64,000 bases of DNA, from assembly GCA_965224815.1 (NCBI GenBank), contig CBDDAF010000003.1, positions 868,001-932,000 of the forward strand, read 5' to 3'. The stretch comes from CAYPEL01 sp036479985 (GTDB lineage Bacteria > Pseudomonadota > Gammaproteobacteria > DSM-19610). The position numbers and the translations under genes were made by a program. The notes beneath the pieces are model-generated. The model was given only the letters and a program-made list of their open reading frames with translations, did no database searches and was not told the DNA's origin. Below, piece by piece: positions 52,196-60,201 of this stretch (the stretch's first letter is position 1; every line of letters begins with the position of its first letter).

Positions 52196-54947
52196 ATCAG
52201 ACGGCTTCCTGCACTGGCAGACTATTCCTGCCCTGGTCACCCGTTACGCACATCAAATAGTCATTGGCATCATTCTCCTTACCGGGCTGGCTATCCTGCA
52301 GCTGGTCGACATCAGCAGTGGAAAAATAAAACTACAGATTGACCCGTCAGTTGAACGTCTACTGGCAGAGGATGATGAAGCCTACCAGTTTTACCAGTCT
52401 ACCCGCCGAATCTTTGGCAGTGATGAAACCATACTGTTACTGCTGCAAACCGATAATGTTTTCAGCAAAGCGCATATGGATGTCAATTTACGATTGACCC
52501 GCCGCCTGGAAAAAATCGACGGTGTGGTTCGAGTAGTCTCGCTCGCCAATGCACTGACAATCCGCGGCAGCGAATTCGGTATCGACATTGAATCCTACGC
52601 CGACATGACACCGGTAACGCCTGAGGCGTTACAAATATTCCGTAGCCAAATCTTGTCAAACCCGATGTATAGCGGCAGCCTGGTCACAGAATCAGGCAAC
52701 GTAACCGCGATTCTAATTTCACTGGCTGATACACCGGGATATACATTTCTTAATCAAGTTGATAGCGATGTGCGCGATGTCATCGCTAACGAAGCCGGTG
52801 ACCATCAGATCTGGTTAACCGGCTCACCGGTGCTTAACCTGGCCACCACTAACGTACTACTGCAGGACTTGCTCCGCATCCCTGCCATTGTCGTACTGGT
52901 CATGGCTGTCGTACTTCTGCTCTGTTTCCGCCGCTTAAGTGGCGTGCTTGTACCGCTATCCACGGCTGCTATTTCGGTAATCTGCACCCTTGCCGTGGTT
53001 GTAAAACTAGGTTACACGTTGAATATCGTGACGGTGCTGGTACCCACGATGCTGATGATTATCAGCCTCTCTTATTCTATCCACGTGGTCACTGAATTCC
53101 TCGAACTCACCAACCAGACTGATCACCACCAGCGAACAACTGCCGATGCATTGCGTAATGTATTTTTGCCGGTTGTTTTCACTGGACTGACGACAGCCAT
53201 TGGGTTTTTATCACTCACCCTCAGTCCACTGGCTGCCATCAAAGAATTCGGTGTGTTATCCGTCATCGGTATTCTCCTGGCCATGCTGGCAACACTCACC
53301 TGGACACCCGCCATCCTTACGGTATTGCATTCGAAACACAAACTTCACGCAACCGGAGATATGCCCAACAAGAAAAGCCGTTTCGAAAGTTTTGCAACCT
53401 GGGCAGGCCAATTTGATGCTCGCCACCGGCTTCCTATCTTTACTGTAGCTGGCATTCTGTTCTTGTTCGCCATTGCCGGGATGACGCATATCCGCGTTGG
53501 CCTCGAGTACATTACCAATTTTGATCAGGATTCGCCGGTACGGCTGGCTTATGAAAAAGCCAATGCGCTGCTCGGCGGTGCTAATATTTTCAACGTAGTG
53601 ATCGAGACCGGCAACCGTGATGCGATCAAGGAACCGGTAAACCTGCAGGCAATTAAGAATGTACAAACATGGCTTGACGAACAGCCGGAAATCGGCGGCA
53701 CCATATCGATAGTTAACTACATAGAATTACTCAATAGTGCATTCAATGACAACGACCCTGCCAAACGGCTGATCCCGGATACCAAAAAAGAGATTGGACA
53801 ACTGCTGTTCTTCGGTGCAAACGACGAAATTGAATCACTCGTCGACTCGCGCTACCAGATGGCTAACATTATTATCCGCACCACCGCCGTTAATTCAGAT
53901 GAACTGTCGGCACTAGCCAATAAAGTCACCGCCCGATTACAACAAATGCCAACCCATTTACAAGCGACCGTCACAGGCAACCCGGTACTGATTAACGACG
54001 TACTCGACAAAATCATCCGCGGACAATTGCAAAGCGTATTTGCCGCACTGGTGATTGTTTACCTGGTGTTAACCGGCATGTTTCTGTCCTTTAAAGTGGG
54101 ATTGATCGCTTTGATTCCGAACCTGTTCCCGGTGGTTATCTATTTTGGCGCGCTCGGATATCTAGGCATCAATCTCAACCCAAGCAACAGCCTGATTGCG
54201 CCGATGGTGCTCGGCATTGCTATCGACGACACCATTCACTACTTCGCACGCTTCAATAATTTCATGAAGCACCAGACTGATTCCCAGCGCGCAGCCATCG
54301 ACTCACTCAAAATCGTTGGCAGGCCGATCACCTATACGTCGATTGCGCTTTGCCTGGGATTCCTGGTTTTGACGAGCAGCGAACTAAAAATGCAGGAACA
54401 AGTCGGCCTGATGGCCTCTTTTGCCCTGGCATTTGCCTGGCTATCCGACTTCACCTTGACACCTGCCCTGTGCAGCAATCTGAAGATTGCCACCATCTGG
54501 GATGCCTTAACGCTCGACCTGGGTGAGAATCCACAAGCAACAATTCCCCTGTTCAAAGGACTATCCAATTTTCAGGCGCGTATCGTTGCACGCATGGCAA
54601 GCATCCGCGAAGTCAGCGCGGGTGAGCGCATCATCGAAATCGATCAACCCGGTGAAGACATGTATGTCGTCATTGATGGAAAATTACAGGCTTCAATTGA
54701 AGGCAAGACTGGACGCATCAACCTCGATGACCACACCCGTGGTGACATCGCTGGAGAAGCGGGCCTGTTTTATAAAAAACGCACCGCAAACGTTGACGTC
54801 GTAGAAAACGCCCGCCTGCTATGCATTAGCCAAAATGATTTGAATATTTTACGCCGGCGCTATCCCAGAATTGCCGCAAAGGTATTTCACAACCTGAATG
54901 AAATACTCGCAACACGCCTGGTACATGCAACAGAACGGCTAAGTTAA
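52182..54947 (+). CDS. RND/MMPL-family exporter fused to a cyclic-nucleotide-binding domain
   Basis: 921 residues, GTG start overlapping the previous gene by 14 bases. Two RND halves each have a large periplasmic domain and about six membrane segments; GLTTAIGFLSLTLSPLAAIKEFGVLSVIGI and IAIDDTIHYFARFNNFMKHQ are RND helix motifs with the acidic proton-relay residues of HpnN/MMPL exporters. The last about 130 residues form a Crp-like cNMP-binding domain: FQARIVARMASIREVSAGERIIEIDQPGEDMYVVIDGKLQASI, then the phosphate cassette GDIAGEAGLFYKKRTANVDVV with the Arg that contacts cyclic phosphate. The fusion suggests gating or regulation of transport by cAMP/cGMP. Substrate probably lipid-like. The architecture is uncommon. 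Confidence 0.88.
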   Translation: MASAESDGFLHWQTIPALVTRYAHQIVIGIILLTGLAILQLVDISSGKIKLQIDPSVERLLAEDDEAYQFYQSTRRIFGSDETILLLLQTDNVFSKAHMDVNLRLTRRLEKIDGVVRVVSLANALTIRGSEFGIDIESYADMTPVTPEALQIFRSQILSNPMYSGSLVTESGNVTAILISLADTPGYTFLNQVDSDVRDVIANEAGDHQIWLTGSPVLNLATTNVLLQDLLRIPAIVVLVMAVVLLLCFRRLSGVLVPLSTAAISVICTLAVVVKLGYTLNIVTVLVPTMLMIISLSYSIHVVTEFLELTNQTDHHQRTTADALRNVFLPVVFTGLTTAIGFLSLTLSPLAAIKEFGVLSVIGILLAMLATLTWTPAILTVLHSKHKLHATGDMPNKKSRFESFATWAGQFDARHRLPIFTVAGILFLFAIAGMTHIRVGLEYITNFDQDSPVRLAYEKANALLGGANIFNVVIETGNRDAIKEPVNLQAIKNVQTWLDEQPEIGGTISIVNYIELLNSAFNDNDPAKRLIPDTKKEIGQLLFFGANDEIESLVDSRYQMANIIIRTTAVNSDELSALANKVTARLQQMPTHLQATVTGNPVLINDVLDKIIRGQLQSVFAALVIVYLVLTGMFLSFKVGLIALIPNLFPVVIYFGALGYLGINLNPSNSLIAPMVLGIAIDDTIHYFARFNNFMKHQTDSQRAAIDSLKIVGRPITYTSIALCLGFLVLTSSELKMQEQVGLMASFALAFAWLSDFTLTPALCSNLKIATIWDALTLDLGENPQATIPLFKGLSNFQARIVARMASIREVSAGERIIEIDQPGEDMYVVIDGKLQASIEGKTGRINLDDHTRGDIAGEAGLFYKKRTANVDVVENARLLCISQNDLNILRRRYPRIAAKVFHNLNEILATRLVHATERLS

Positions 54948-54962
54948 ATTATATCCCCCCTT

Positions 54963-55023
54963 GTAGGAGCGGCTTCAGCCGCGATGGACACCGTAGACCC
55001 ATCGCGGCTAAAGCCGCTCCTAC
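54963..55023. repeat. REP-like palindrome, family A, copy 14
   Basis: The left arm has TTCAGCC while the right arm has GGCTAAAGCC, giving one G-T type mismatch. Between the convergent exporter and the small HMA-like gene. Confidence 0.95.
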
Positions 55024-55046
55024 TGGGTATTCACAAACAATCCAAT

Positions 55047-55304
55047 TTAAATAGGCCCAACCAGTTCCGCGTGAACACTCTGCTCATTCACCTTGGTCAA
55101 CACATCTGCAGACGATATTTGTCCGGCATCATATTCAACCAGCATTAAATGCGGACGGTTTGCAGTAAAATGTGCTTTTAACACAGCCTGCTCACCCTCC
55201 AATGCCTGCTCTATATCTTGACGACGGCTCTCACCTAAATAATCATCAACATGAACAACCAGTTCAACCTTGCGATTACTAACACTTGCAACATTTGTAC
55301 TCAT
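55047..55304 (-). CDS. Small HMA-fold-like protein without metal-binding Cys
   Basis: 85 residues from the ATG at 55304 (GAGG 7 bases upstream; a frame to 55343 starts without one). It reads as beta-alpha-beta-beta-alpha-beta: VELVVHVDDYLGESRRQDIEQALEGEQAVLKAHF then HLMLVEYDAGQISSADVLTKVNEQSVHAELVGPI, matching the heavy-metal-associated ferredoxin-like fold (..VxYDPxxxSxxxLxxxVxxxG). The usual CxxC is absent, so it does not bind metal in the normal way. Similar Cys-less proteins occur in proteobacteria near transporters. Function unknown. Confidence 0.75.
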   Translation of the reverse strand: MSTNVASVSNRKVELVVHVDDYLGESRRQDIEQALEGEQAVLKAHFTANRPHLMLVEYDAGQISSADVLTKVNEQSVHAELVGPI

Positions 55305-55408
55305 GACACACCTCGCTATACATTTATAAGAATACACTTCCACCTTGTATCATCCCTGACAACAACTTCCCTGATGGTTCCAGACTAACCACAACCAATA
55401 TTTATCTC

Positions 55409-55423
55409 TGTGAAGTATTAACA
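55409..55423. promoter_or_regulatory. Near match to the TGTGAA-N3-TTCACA palindrome
   Basis: TGTGAAGTATTAACA differs in one arm base from the exact 15-mer at 55787. It lies 105 bases upstream of the small HMA-like gene (minus strand). Confidence 0.25.
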
Positions 55424-55457
55424 ATAATTCCTGTAACTATGCACATAGCCAACTAAT

Positions 55458-55519
55458 GTAGGAGCGGCTTCAGCCGCGATAGCCGGTAACAATCCTTTCG
55501 CGGCTGAAGCCGCTCCTAC
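55458..55519. repeat. REP-like palindrome, family A, copy 15
   Basis: Consensus arms; loop AGCCGGTAACAATCCTT. Ends 6 bases before the stop codon of the 56-residue peptide gene. Confidence 0.95.
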
Positions 55520-55525
55520 AAGTTC

Positions 55526-55696
55526 TTACGAATTAATCAAAGCTCCACTGATACTGGCCACCTGCTCTGCTTCCGGATCAATCAAATGATTCAAGCTCCA
55601 CTGTTGAGCAGCTAAATCTGTATCAGCAGTAGAGTCCGGTGCAAAAAAATCAACCAGTATCGTGCAGATTAAGAGTGAGCAAAGATATGTTTTCAT
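55526..55696 (-). CDS. Predicted small secreted peptide (56 residues)
   Basis: A 57-codon frame on the minus strand with a good Shine-Dalgarno (GGAGAG 5 bases before the ATG at 55696). It begins MKTYLCSLLICTILVDFFAP, a signal-peptide-like hydrophobic stretch, then a polar tail DSTADTDLAAQQWSLNHLID ending ISGALINS. No family recognised. It is preceded upstream (55764-55801) by a tandem of TGTGAA-N3-TTCACA-like palindromes. A clean Shine-Dalgarno and signal sequence support it as real despite its size; divergent from the cohesin gene across a 558-base gap. A lone frame of this size could still be chance. Confidence 0.5.
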   Translation of the reverse strand: MKTYLCSLLICTILVDFFAPDSTADTDLAAQQWSLNHLIDPEAEQVASISGALINS

Positions 55697-55763
55697 AGCG
55701 TCTCTCCATGCGTTACTTTTCTACTTCATGTGATTCACTTTAGAGAAACAGGGAAAGAAAGTC

Positions 55764-55801
55764 GGTGTAATGTTCACCACTAATTGTGTGAAATATTCAC
55801 A
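55764..55801. promoter_or_regulatory. Tandem TGTGAA-N3-TTCACA operator candidate
   Basis: TGTGAAATATTCACA at 55787-55801 has 6-base arms; GGTGTAATGTTCACC at 55764-55778 is a degenerate copy (11 of 15 positions). The two centres are 23 bases apart, about two helical turns. The exact 15-mer recurs at 60120-60134. CRP sites have N6 not N5 between TGTGA and TCACA, so identity of the regulator is open. Confidence 0.5.
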
Positions 55802-55817
55802 ATTAAAATTTTCAATT

Positions 55818-55876
55818 GTAGGAGCGGCTTCAGCCGCGATCACCGGCGAATTCATCGCGGCTGAAGCCGCTCCTAC
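55818..55876. repeat. REP-like palindrome, family A, copy 16
   Basis: Shortest full copy (59 bases) with loop CACCGGCGAATTC. Located in the divergent region upstream of the peptide gene. Confidence 0.95.
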
Positions 55877-56138
55877 AAGAAAAAACCAGTGTTGTAGATC
55901 ACCAAAGTTCATAAGAAATTGTCGATATATTTAACAATTCTGCCATATGCCTTTAAAAGCACATATCTAATTGTTTTTAATGCTATTAAAACAAATCCAC
56001 ATAATTTTTAGAGCGCATTATTGTCAGCAATTATTACACTCACATTTCCTACAGGATTCCATATTTCCATTAACTATCTAATATAATTGATAATTATCGT
56101 TTAGGTATAGATATTGCTTGAGTTATAGTTGGAGATTT

Positions 56139-56154
56139 GGCACAGAGATGTGCC
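56139..56154 (+). promoter_or_regulatory. Leader hairpin or sigma-54-like element upstream of the cohesin gene
   Basis: GGCACA-GAGA-TGTGCC is a perfect 6-base-pair stem with a GNRA tetraloop. The same letters, TTGGCAC followed by TGTGC, resemble a sigma-54 -24/-12 promoter but with the GC one base too far (11 instead of 10 between GG and GC). Either reading is possible. Confidence 0.4.
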
Positions 56155-56177
56155 TCACGAGAAGAGAGAAACCAGTT

Positions 56178-56228
56178 CACGTAGGTGTAACTATTAAAGA
56201 GTTACATATGACGTGGTGTTGTTTTTTT
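56178..56228 (+). terminator. Terminator-like hairpin (possible attenuator) in the cohesin leader
   Basis: CACGT (56178-56182) and TGTAACT (56186-56192) pair with AGTTACA (56200-56206) and ACGTG (56211-56215), then GGTGTTGTTTTTTT follows. It lies 26 bases before the cohesin ATG, so it would stop transcription before the gene unless refolded. Confidence 0.55.
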
Positions 56229-56254
56229 GGATGAAAACGTGAGGTACACAATTA

Positions 56255-56863
56255 ATGTGCAAAAATAATCTTAAAGCTATTCTCGCCGGTCTGGCATTGT
56301 GTTTTTTCGGTATTCAGTCATCTCAGGCTGCAAGTATCCTTGTTACACCTTCAAGCGGTTCAATTGACCTAGGGGACACCATTACTCTTACACTCAGTGG
56401 TGAGAGCTTCACTAATGGATCAAACGGTGGTGGCATTGATATTTCATGGGATCCAAACGTATTGACACTCACCGACCTGGCTAATGTAGACAGATCACTC
56501 TTCCCTGGCGACAGCTTTTTTGGCAAAGATGGCAACTTAACAGCTGGCAGACTAGAAGATCTTTCTGTCGCAAGCTTAACTGGTACAACGCTTGTTGCAT
56601 TTGATATCGCTACATTAACATTTACTGCTAATGGTGCCGGATCAACTGCCATCGATCTGGAACTTGGTTCTCTGAATGCTGGCAAGGATGTCTGGACTGA
56701 TTCTTCAGGATTGAATGATGCTATGCCTACCTTTGTGGATGGCAGCGTGACCGTAACAGGTGGGACTTCGCCCGTTCCAGTACCGCCCGCTTTATTGCTG
56801 TTCGGCAGTGGTTTAATAGGACTGGGATCAATCGCCAGAAAGAAGAAAAACACGCGCTCATAA
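56255..56863 (+). CDS. Cohesin-like domain protein with VPLPA/PEP-CTERM sorting signal
   Basis: 202 residues. Signal peptide to about residue 25 (AILAGLALCFFGIQSSQA). The middle (residues about 28-165) matches cohesin-fold patterns: ILVTPSSGSIDLGDTITLTLSGE, GGIDISWDPNVLTLTD (beta strand with the DP motif), TTLVAFDIATLTFTANGAGST. The C-terminus is VPVPPALLLFGSGLIGLGSIARKKK, the VPxPxxxxLFxSGL sorting motif, one membrane helix and a basic tail recognised by exosortase. It should be exported, sorted and attached to the cell surface or exopolysaccharide. No exosortase gene is in the window. Next plus-strand gene carries a dockerin, suggesting binding partners. Start: ATG with GAGG about 10 bases upstream. 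Confidence 0.85.
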   Translation: MCKNNLKAILAGLALCFFGIQSSQAASILVTPSSGSIDLGDTITLTLSGESFTNGSNGGGIDISWDPNVLTLTDLANVDRSLFPGDSFFGKDGNLTAGRLEDLSVASLTGTTLVAFDIATLTFTANGAGSTAIDLELGSLNAGKDVWTDSSGLNDAMPTFVDGSVTVTGGTSPVPVPPALLLFGSGLIGLGSIARKKKNTRS

Positions 56864-56893
56864 ATTAGTTTTTATGTTTGAAGCGCCATGATG

Positions 56894-56923
56894 AACGGGA
56901 GCACAATGTGCTCCCGTTTTTTT
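56894..56923 (+). terminator. Rho-independent terminator of the cohesin gene
   Basis: AACGGGAGCAC pairs with GTGCTCCCGTT around AAT and runs into TTTTTTT. It is 30 bases past the stop and separates this gene from the dockerin gene. Confidence 0.92.
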
Positions 56924-56937
56924 ATTAGGGAACCACT

Positions 56938-57000
56938 GTAGGAGCGGCTTCAGCCGCGATGAATGCACCGTGAACCCATCGCGGCTGAAGCCGCTCCTAC
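56938..57000. repeat. REP-like palindrome, family A, copy 17
   Basis: Consensus arms, loop GAATGCACCGTGAACC. It reads in frame into the dockerin gene's upstream frame but lies before its likely ATG at 57041. Confidence 0.95.
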
Positions 57001-57040
57001 AATCATTCAATCAAAAAGCGCAACTTATTTGGGACATATA

Positions 57041-60031
57041 ATGAAATCAATAACTGCGGTGTCTCGATGGTCACAGGTATTTGTATTGGCCCTTTTATTT
57101 CAGACGGTCTCCACTCAAGCACAAGCATTTGTAACCTTCGAAACCGGGCAAGTACGTCCCCTTGCTTTGTCGCCGGATGGTAATCGCCTATATGCCGTTA
57201 ATACCCCGGACAACCGCCTCGAAATCTTTGATATAAAACCTGCTGGCCTGACACACGCGGGGTTTATATCTGTTGGTATGGAACCAGTCGCGCTTGCTAT
57301 ACGTACGAATAATGAAGTCTGGGTAGTTAACCATTTATCTGACAGTATCAGCATTGTCGATACTGGGGCTAACCCACGTGTAGTCCGCACGCTGCTAGTG
57401 GGAGATGAGCCGCGTGATATCGTCTTTGCAGGATCGGGGAGTAATCGTGCATTTATAACAACAGCTCACCGAGGCCAAAATAGCCCCTTTTCGGATCCAA
57501 ATGATCCCGGCCAAATTACTGCACAAGGTATTGGACGGGCAGATGTCTGGGTCTTTGATGGTGTGAGTCCTGGCACTTCACTCGGCGGTAACCCGCTGAC
57601 CATTTTGAGTCTGTTCACAGATACGCCACGTGCTTTAGCTGTCAGCCCGGATGGAGGAACTGTTTATGCAGCCGGTTTCCACACGGGCAATCAAACCACT
57701 GCTATCAATGAAGGTGCTGTCTGTAATGGCGGAGCAACAGCAGCTCCGTGCGCCCCGGCCGGAGGCGCAACTGCGCCTGGTGGTTTACCGGCACCGAACA
57801 TAAACACAGAAGGAAATAGCCAGCCAAATACTGCTTTAATTGTGAAGTTTGATGGCACCAACTGGATCGATGAGCTCAATAGAAACTGGAATAATCAGGT
57901 AAGATTTTCTCTGCCTGATAAAGATGTCTTTGCAATTAATGCCAACGCCAATCCTCCTGTTGAAACAAATGTGTTTTCAGGTGTCGGCACTATCCTCTTC
58001 AACATGGCAGTCAACCCGGCAACGGGCAAAGTCTATGTTGCCAACACAGATGCAAACAATGATGTCCGCTTTGAAGGTTCAAGAATCAGCACCAACGCCA
58101 CTACCGTTAAGGGCAAGACACATTTAACCCGTATAACTGTACTGGATGGAACAACAATAACCCCAAGGCACTTAAATAAACATATTGACTACACTGTCCA
58201 ACCAGCCCCCACAGGCGTTAAAGACAAAAGCCTGGCAATCCCAATGGGCATGGCTGTCACCAGTGATGGTACTACGCTATATCTTGCAGCCTTTGGATCA
58301 AACAAAATTGGCATCTTTGATACAGCAAAACTTGAAGACAACAGCTTTGTTCCGGATGCAAACAACCATATTGAAATCAGTGGAGGCGGCCCAAGCGGGC
58401 TAGTGCTTGACGAAACACGTAATCAACTTTACGTACTAAGCCGTTTTAACAATTCAGTCACAGTTGTTGATACACAGACAAAATCTGAAACTGTCAGCTA
58501 CCCGCTGCATAATCCTGAACCATTAAGCATTGTGCAAGGGCGTCCTTTTCTTTATAACGCCAGACTGACTTCGAGCAATGGCGAATCTAGCTGCGCCAGT
58601 TGCCATGTATTCGGTGATTTTGACAGCCTTGCCTGGGATCTGGGTGATCCTGAAAGCAGCGATTTGAGCAACCCAAATCCGGATGGGCCTTTCCCCGCCA
58701 ATGGACAACCCTTCCAGGCATTGAAAGGCCCTATGACAACCCAGTCATTACGTGGACTAGACAATCATGGGCCTATGCACTGGCGTGGTGATAGAACCGC
58801 CGCACGTTCAGGGGGTAACGCATTAGACGAAGCAGGCGCATTCAAGGAATTCAATGTGGCTTTTGAAGGCTTATTAGGAAACACTGGCCCCTTGTCTACC
58901 ACTGACATGGAATTATTCACCCAATTTACAATGCAGATTAAATATCCGCCAAACCCAAATCGTCCATTTAATCTCACTAACTCGCGCACACCTGCCCAGC
59001 AACGCGGTCACGATTTTTTCAATAACGTTGCATCGTTATTAGGTGTATTAACCTGCAATTCCTGCCATGAGTTAAATCCAGGCCAGGGACTTTTTGGCAG
59101 TAGTGGATTGATGAGCGGTGAAAATGAAACACAAGTGTTCAAGATTCCACATCTTCGCAACATGTACCAAAAGATTGGTATGTTCGGTATGCCTATGAAC
59201 GATAGCATTGTGCCCGGTGACGGCCTGTTTATGGGCGACCAGATCAGAGGCTTCGGATTCCTACACGATGGCAGTGTCGATAGCCTGTTCAGGTTTCATA
59301 GCACACCGCTTTTTAGTTTCAATGATGATGGCCAACGGCGTGATGTTGAACAGTTTATGATGGGATTTGATACCGACCTGCAACCGTTAGTAGGTCAGCA
59401 AGTTACGTTGACCGCAAATAATTCTGCTGTCGTATTTCCCAGACTAAACATCCTGGTTGAACGTGCAAAAAAAGGCGACTGCGATCTGATTTTCAAAGGC
59501 AAATCAAAAGGCACCTTGGCTTTCACTGGCGGTGTGCTACAAGGTAATTCCGACATCTTTCAACTGGACAGCACAGGTACTACGTTAACGGAGCCAAACC
59601 TCCGCAATCTTGTGAATACCGATCAACTTGAAATTACCTATACCTGTGTACCACCCGGCTCAGGAATTCAGATGGGTATCGACCGCGATGAAGACGGTGT
59701 TTTTGATATAAATGATATCTGTCCTTCTGTCGCCAATGCAGGCCAGCAGGATAGTGATCAGGATGGCAGTGGTAATGCCTGTGATAACTGCACACTGGTT
59801 TCTAATTCAAACCAATTGGATTCTAATGGAGACGGTTTCGGGAATGCTTGCGACACAGATTTAAATAATGATGGTGTTACCAATGGTCTTGACGTGGGCC
59901 TCTTCAAGACCGCATTCGGCACCAGCGGCCCTGATGCTGATTTTAATCTGGATGGTGTGGTGAATGGTCTTGACGTGGGCATCTTGAAACAATTTTTTGG
60001 TAATGCACCTGGGCCGTCTTCTATACCATAG
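57041..60031 (+). CDS. Secreted beta-propeller di-haem c protein with TSP3 and dockerin domains
   Basis: 996 residues from the ATG at 57041; the longer frame from 56963 is translated repeat 17. Domains: signal peptide (SQVFVLALLFQTVSTQAQA), a YVTN-like beta-propeller to about residue 490 with repeats such as RPLALSPDGNRLYAVNTPDN, EPVALAIRTNNEVWVVNH and GPSGLVLDETRNQLYVLSR, then a CCP/MauG-like di-haem part with C-x2-C-H motifs SSCASCHVFGDF (about 518) and LTCNSCHELNPG (about 672). Next come Ca-binding thrombospondin type 3 repeats (DRDEDGVFDINDICP, NCTLVSNSNQLDSNGDGFGNACD). A two-repeat type I dockerin ends the protein (DLNNDGVTNGLDVGLFK and DFNLDGVVNGLDVGILK). Probably a secreted redox enzyme or structural protein anchored by the cohesin protein upstream. 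Substrate unknown. Confidence 0.9.
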   Translation: MKSITAVSRWSQVFVLALLFQTVSTQAQAFVTFETGQVRPLALSPDGNRLYAVNTPDNRLEIFDIKPAGLTHAGFISVGMEPVALAIRTNNEVWVVNHLSDSISIVDTGANPRVVRTLLVGDEPRDIVFAGSGSNRAFITTAHRGQNSPFSDPNDPGQITAQGIGRADVWVFDGVSPGTSLGGNPLTILSLFTDTPRALAVSPDGGTVYAAGFHTGNQTTAINEGAVCNGGATAAPCAPAGGATAPGGLPAPNINTEGNSQPNTALIVKFDGTNWIDELNRNWNNQVRFSLPDKDVFAINANANPPVETNVFSGVGTILFNMAVNPATGKVYVANTDANNDVRFEGSRISTNATTVKGKTHLTRITVLDGTTITPRHLNKHIDYTVQPAPTGVKDKSLAIPMGMAVTSDGTTLYLAAFGSNKIGIFDTAKLEDNSFVPDANNHIEISGGGPSGLVLDETRNQLYVLSRFNNSVTVVDTQTKSETVSYPLHNPEPLSIVQGRPFLYNARLTSSNGESSCASCHVFGDFDSLAWDLGDPESSDLSNPNPDGPFPANGQPFQALKGPMTTQSLRGLDNHGPMHWRGDRTAARSGGNALDEAGAFKEFNVAFEGLLGNTGPLSTTDMELFTQFTMQIKYPPNPNRPFNLTNSRTPAQQRGHDFFNNVASLLGVLTCNSCHELNPGQGLFGSSGLMSGENETQVFKIPHLRNMYQKIGMFGMPMNDSIVPGDGLFMGDQIRGFGFLHDGSVDSLFRFHSTPLFSFNDDGQRRDVEQFMMGFDTDLQPLVGQQVTLTANNSAVVFPRLNILVERAKKGDCDLIFKGKSKGTLAFTGGVLQGNSDIFQLDSTGTTLTEPNLRNLVNTDQLEITYTCVPPGSGIQMGIDRDEDGVFDINDICPSVANAGQQDSDQDGSGNACDNCTLVSNSNQLDSNGDGFGNACDTDLNNDGVTNGLDVGLFKTAFGTSGPDADFNLDGVVNGLDVGILKQFFGNAPGPSSIP

Positions 60032-60050
60032 AGGAGGATTGCTTTGTGGT

Positions 60051-60073
60051 CATCGCGGCTGAAGCCGCTCCTA
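60051..60073. repeat. Half REP, family A, copy 18
   Basis: Only the right arm CATCGCGGCTGAAGCCGCTC plus CTAC is present, 20 bases after the dockerin gene stop. No left arm. Confidence 0.9.
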
Positions 60074-60119
60074 CAATTAAAGAGCCTGTTATACTTTAGG
60101 GTAATATTACCTGGAAATT

Positions 60120-60134
60120 TGTGAAATATTCACA
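60120..60134. promoter_or_regulatory. TGTGAA-N3-TTCACA operator candidate, second exact copy
   Basis: TGTGAAATATTCACA, identical over 15 bases to the copy at 55787. It lies 68 bases upstream of the CHAT gene start, where a regulator could act. Confidence 0.5.
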
Positions 60135-60201
60135 TGTTGCATATACCACTTGATTGTATACTTTAGTAGGCAAAGTCATTTTCAAAACCTAGGAAAAACA
60201 A

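Larger units (their letters stand above)
55697..56254. other. Divergent regulatory region upstream of the cohesin gene
   Basis: 558 bases without a gene. It contains tandem palindromes (55764-55778 and 55787-55801), family A copy 16 (55818-55876), about 240 very AT-rich bases, and a structured leader (56139-56228) before the cohesin start. Confidence 0.7.

Noticed and set aside
55787..55801. Classical CRP site
   Set aside because: TGTGA and TCACA are separated by five bases instead of six; kept only as an unassigned palindrome.
55721..55912. 63-codon minus-strand frame containing SPVIAAEAAPT
   Set aside because: It is the translated family A copy 16 plus AT-rich flank, without a ribosome-binding site.
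56139..56228. Known c-di-GMP (GEMM) riboswitch
   Set aside because: The conserved GGGACGCAAAGCC core and receptor are not present.
56963..57040. 26-codon N-terminal extension of the dockerin protein
   Set aside because: Codes EPIAAEAAPT from repeat 17; the signal peptide starts at the ATG at 57041.
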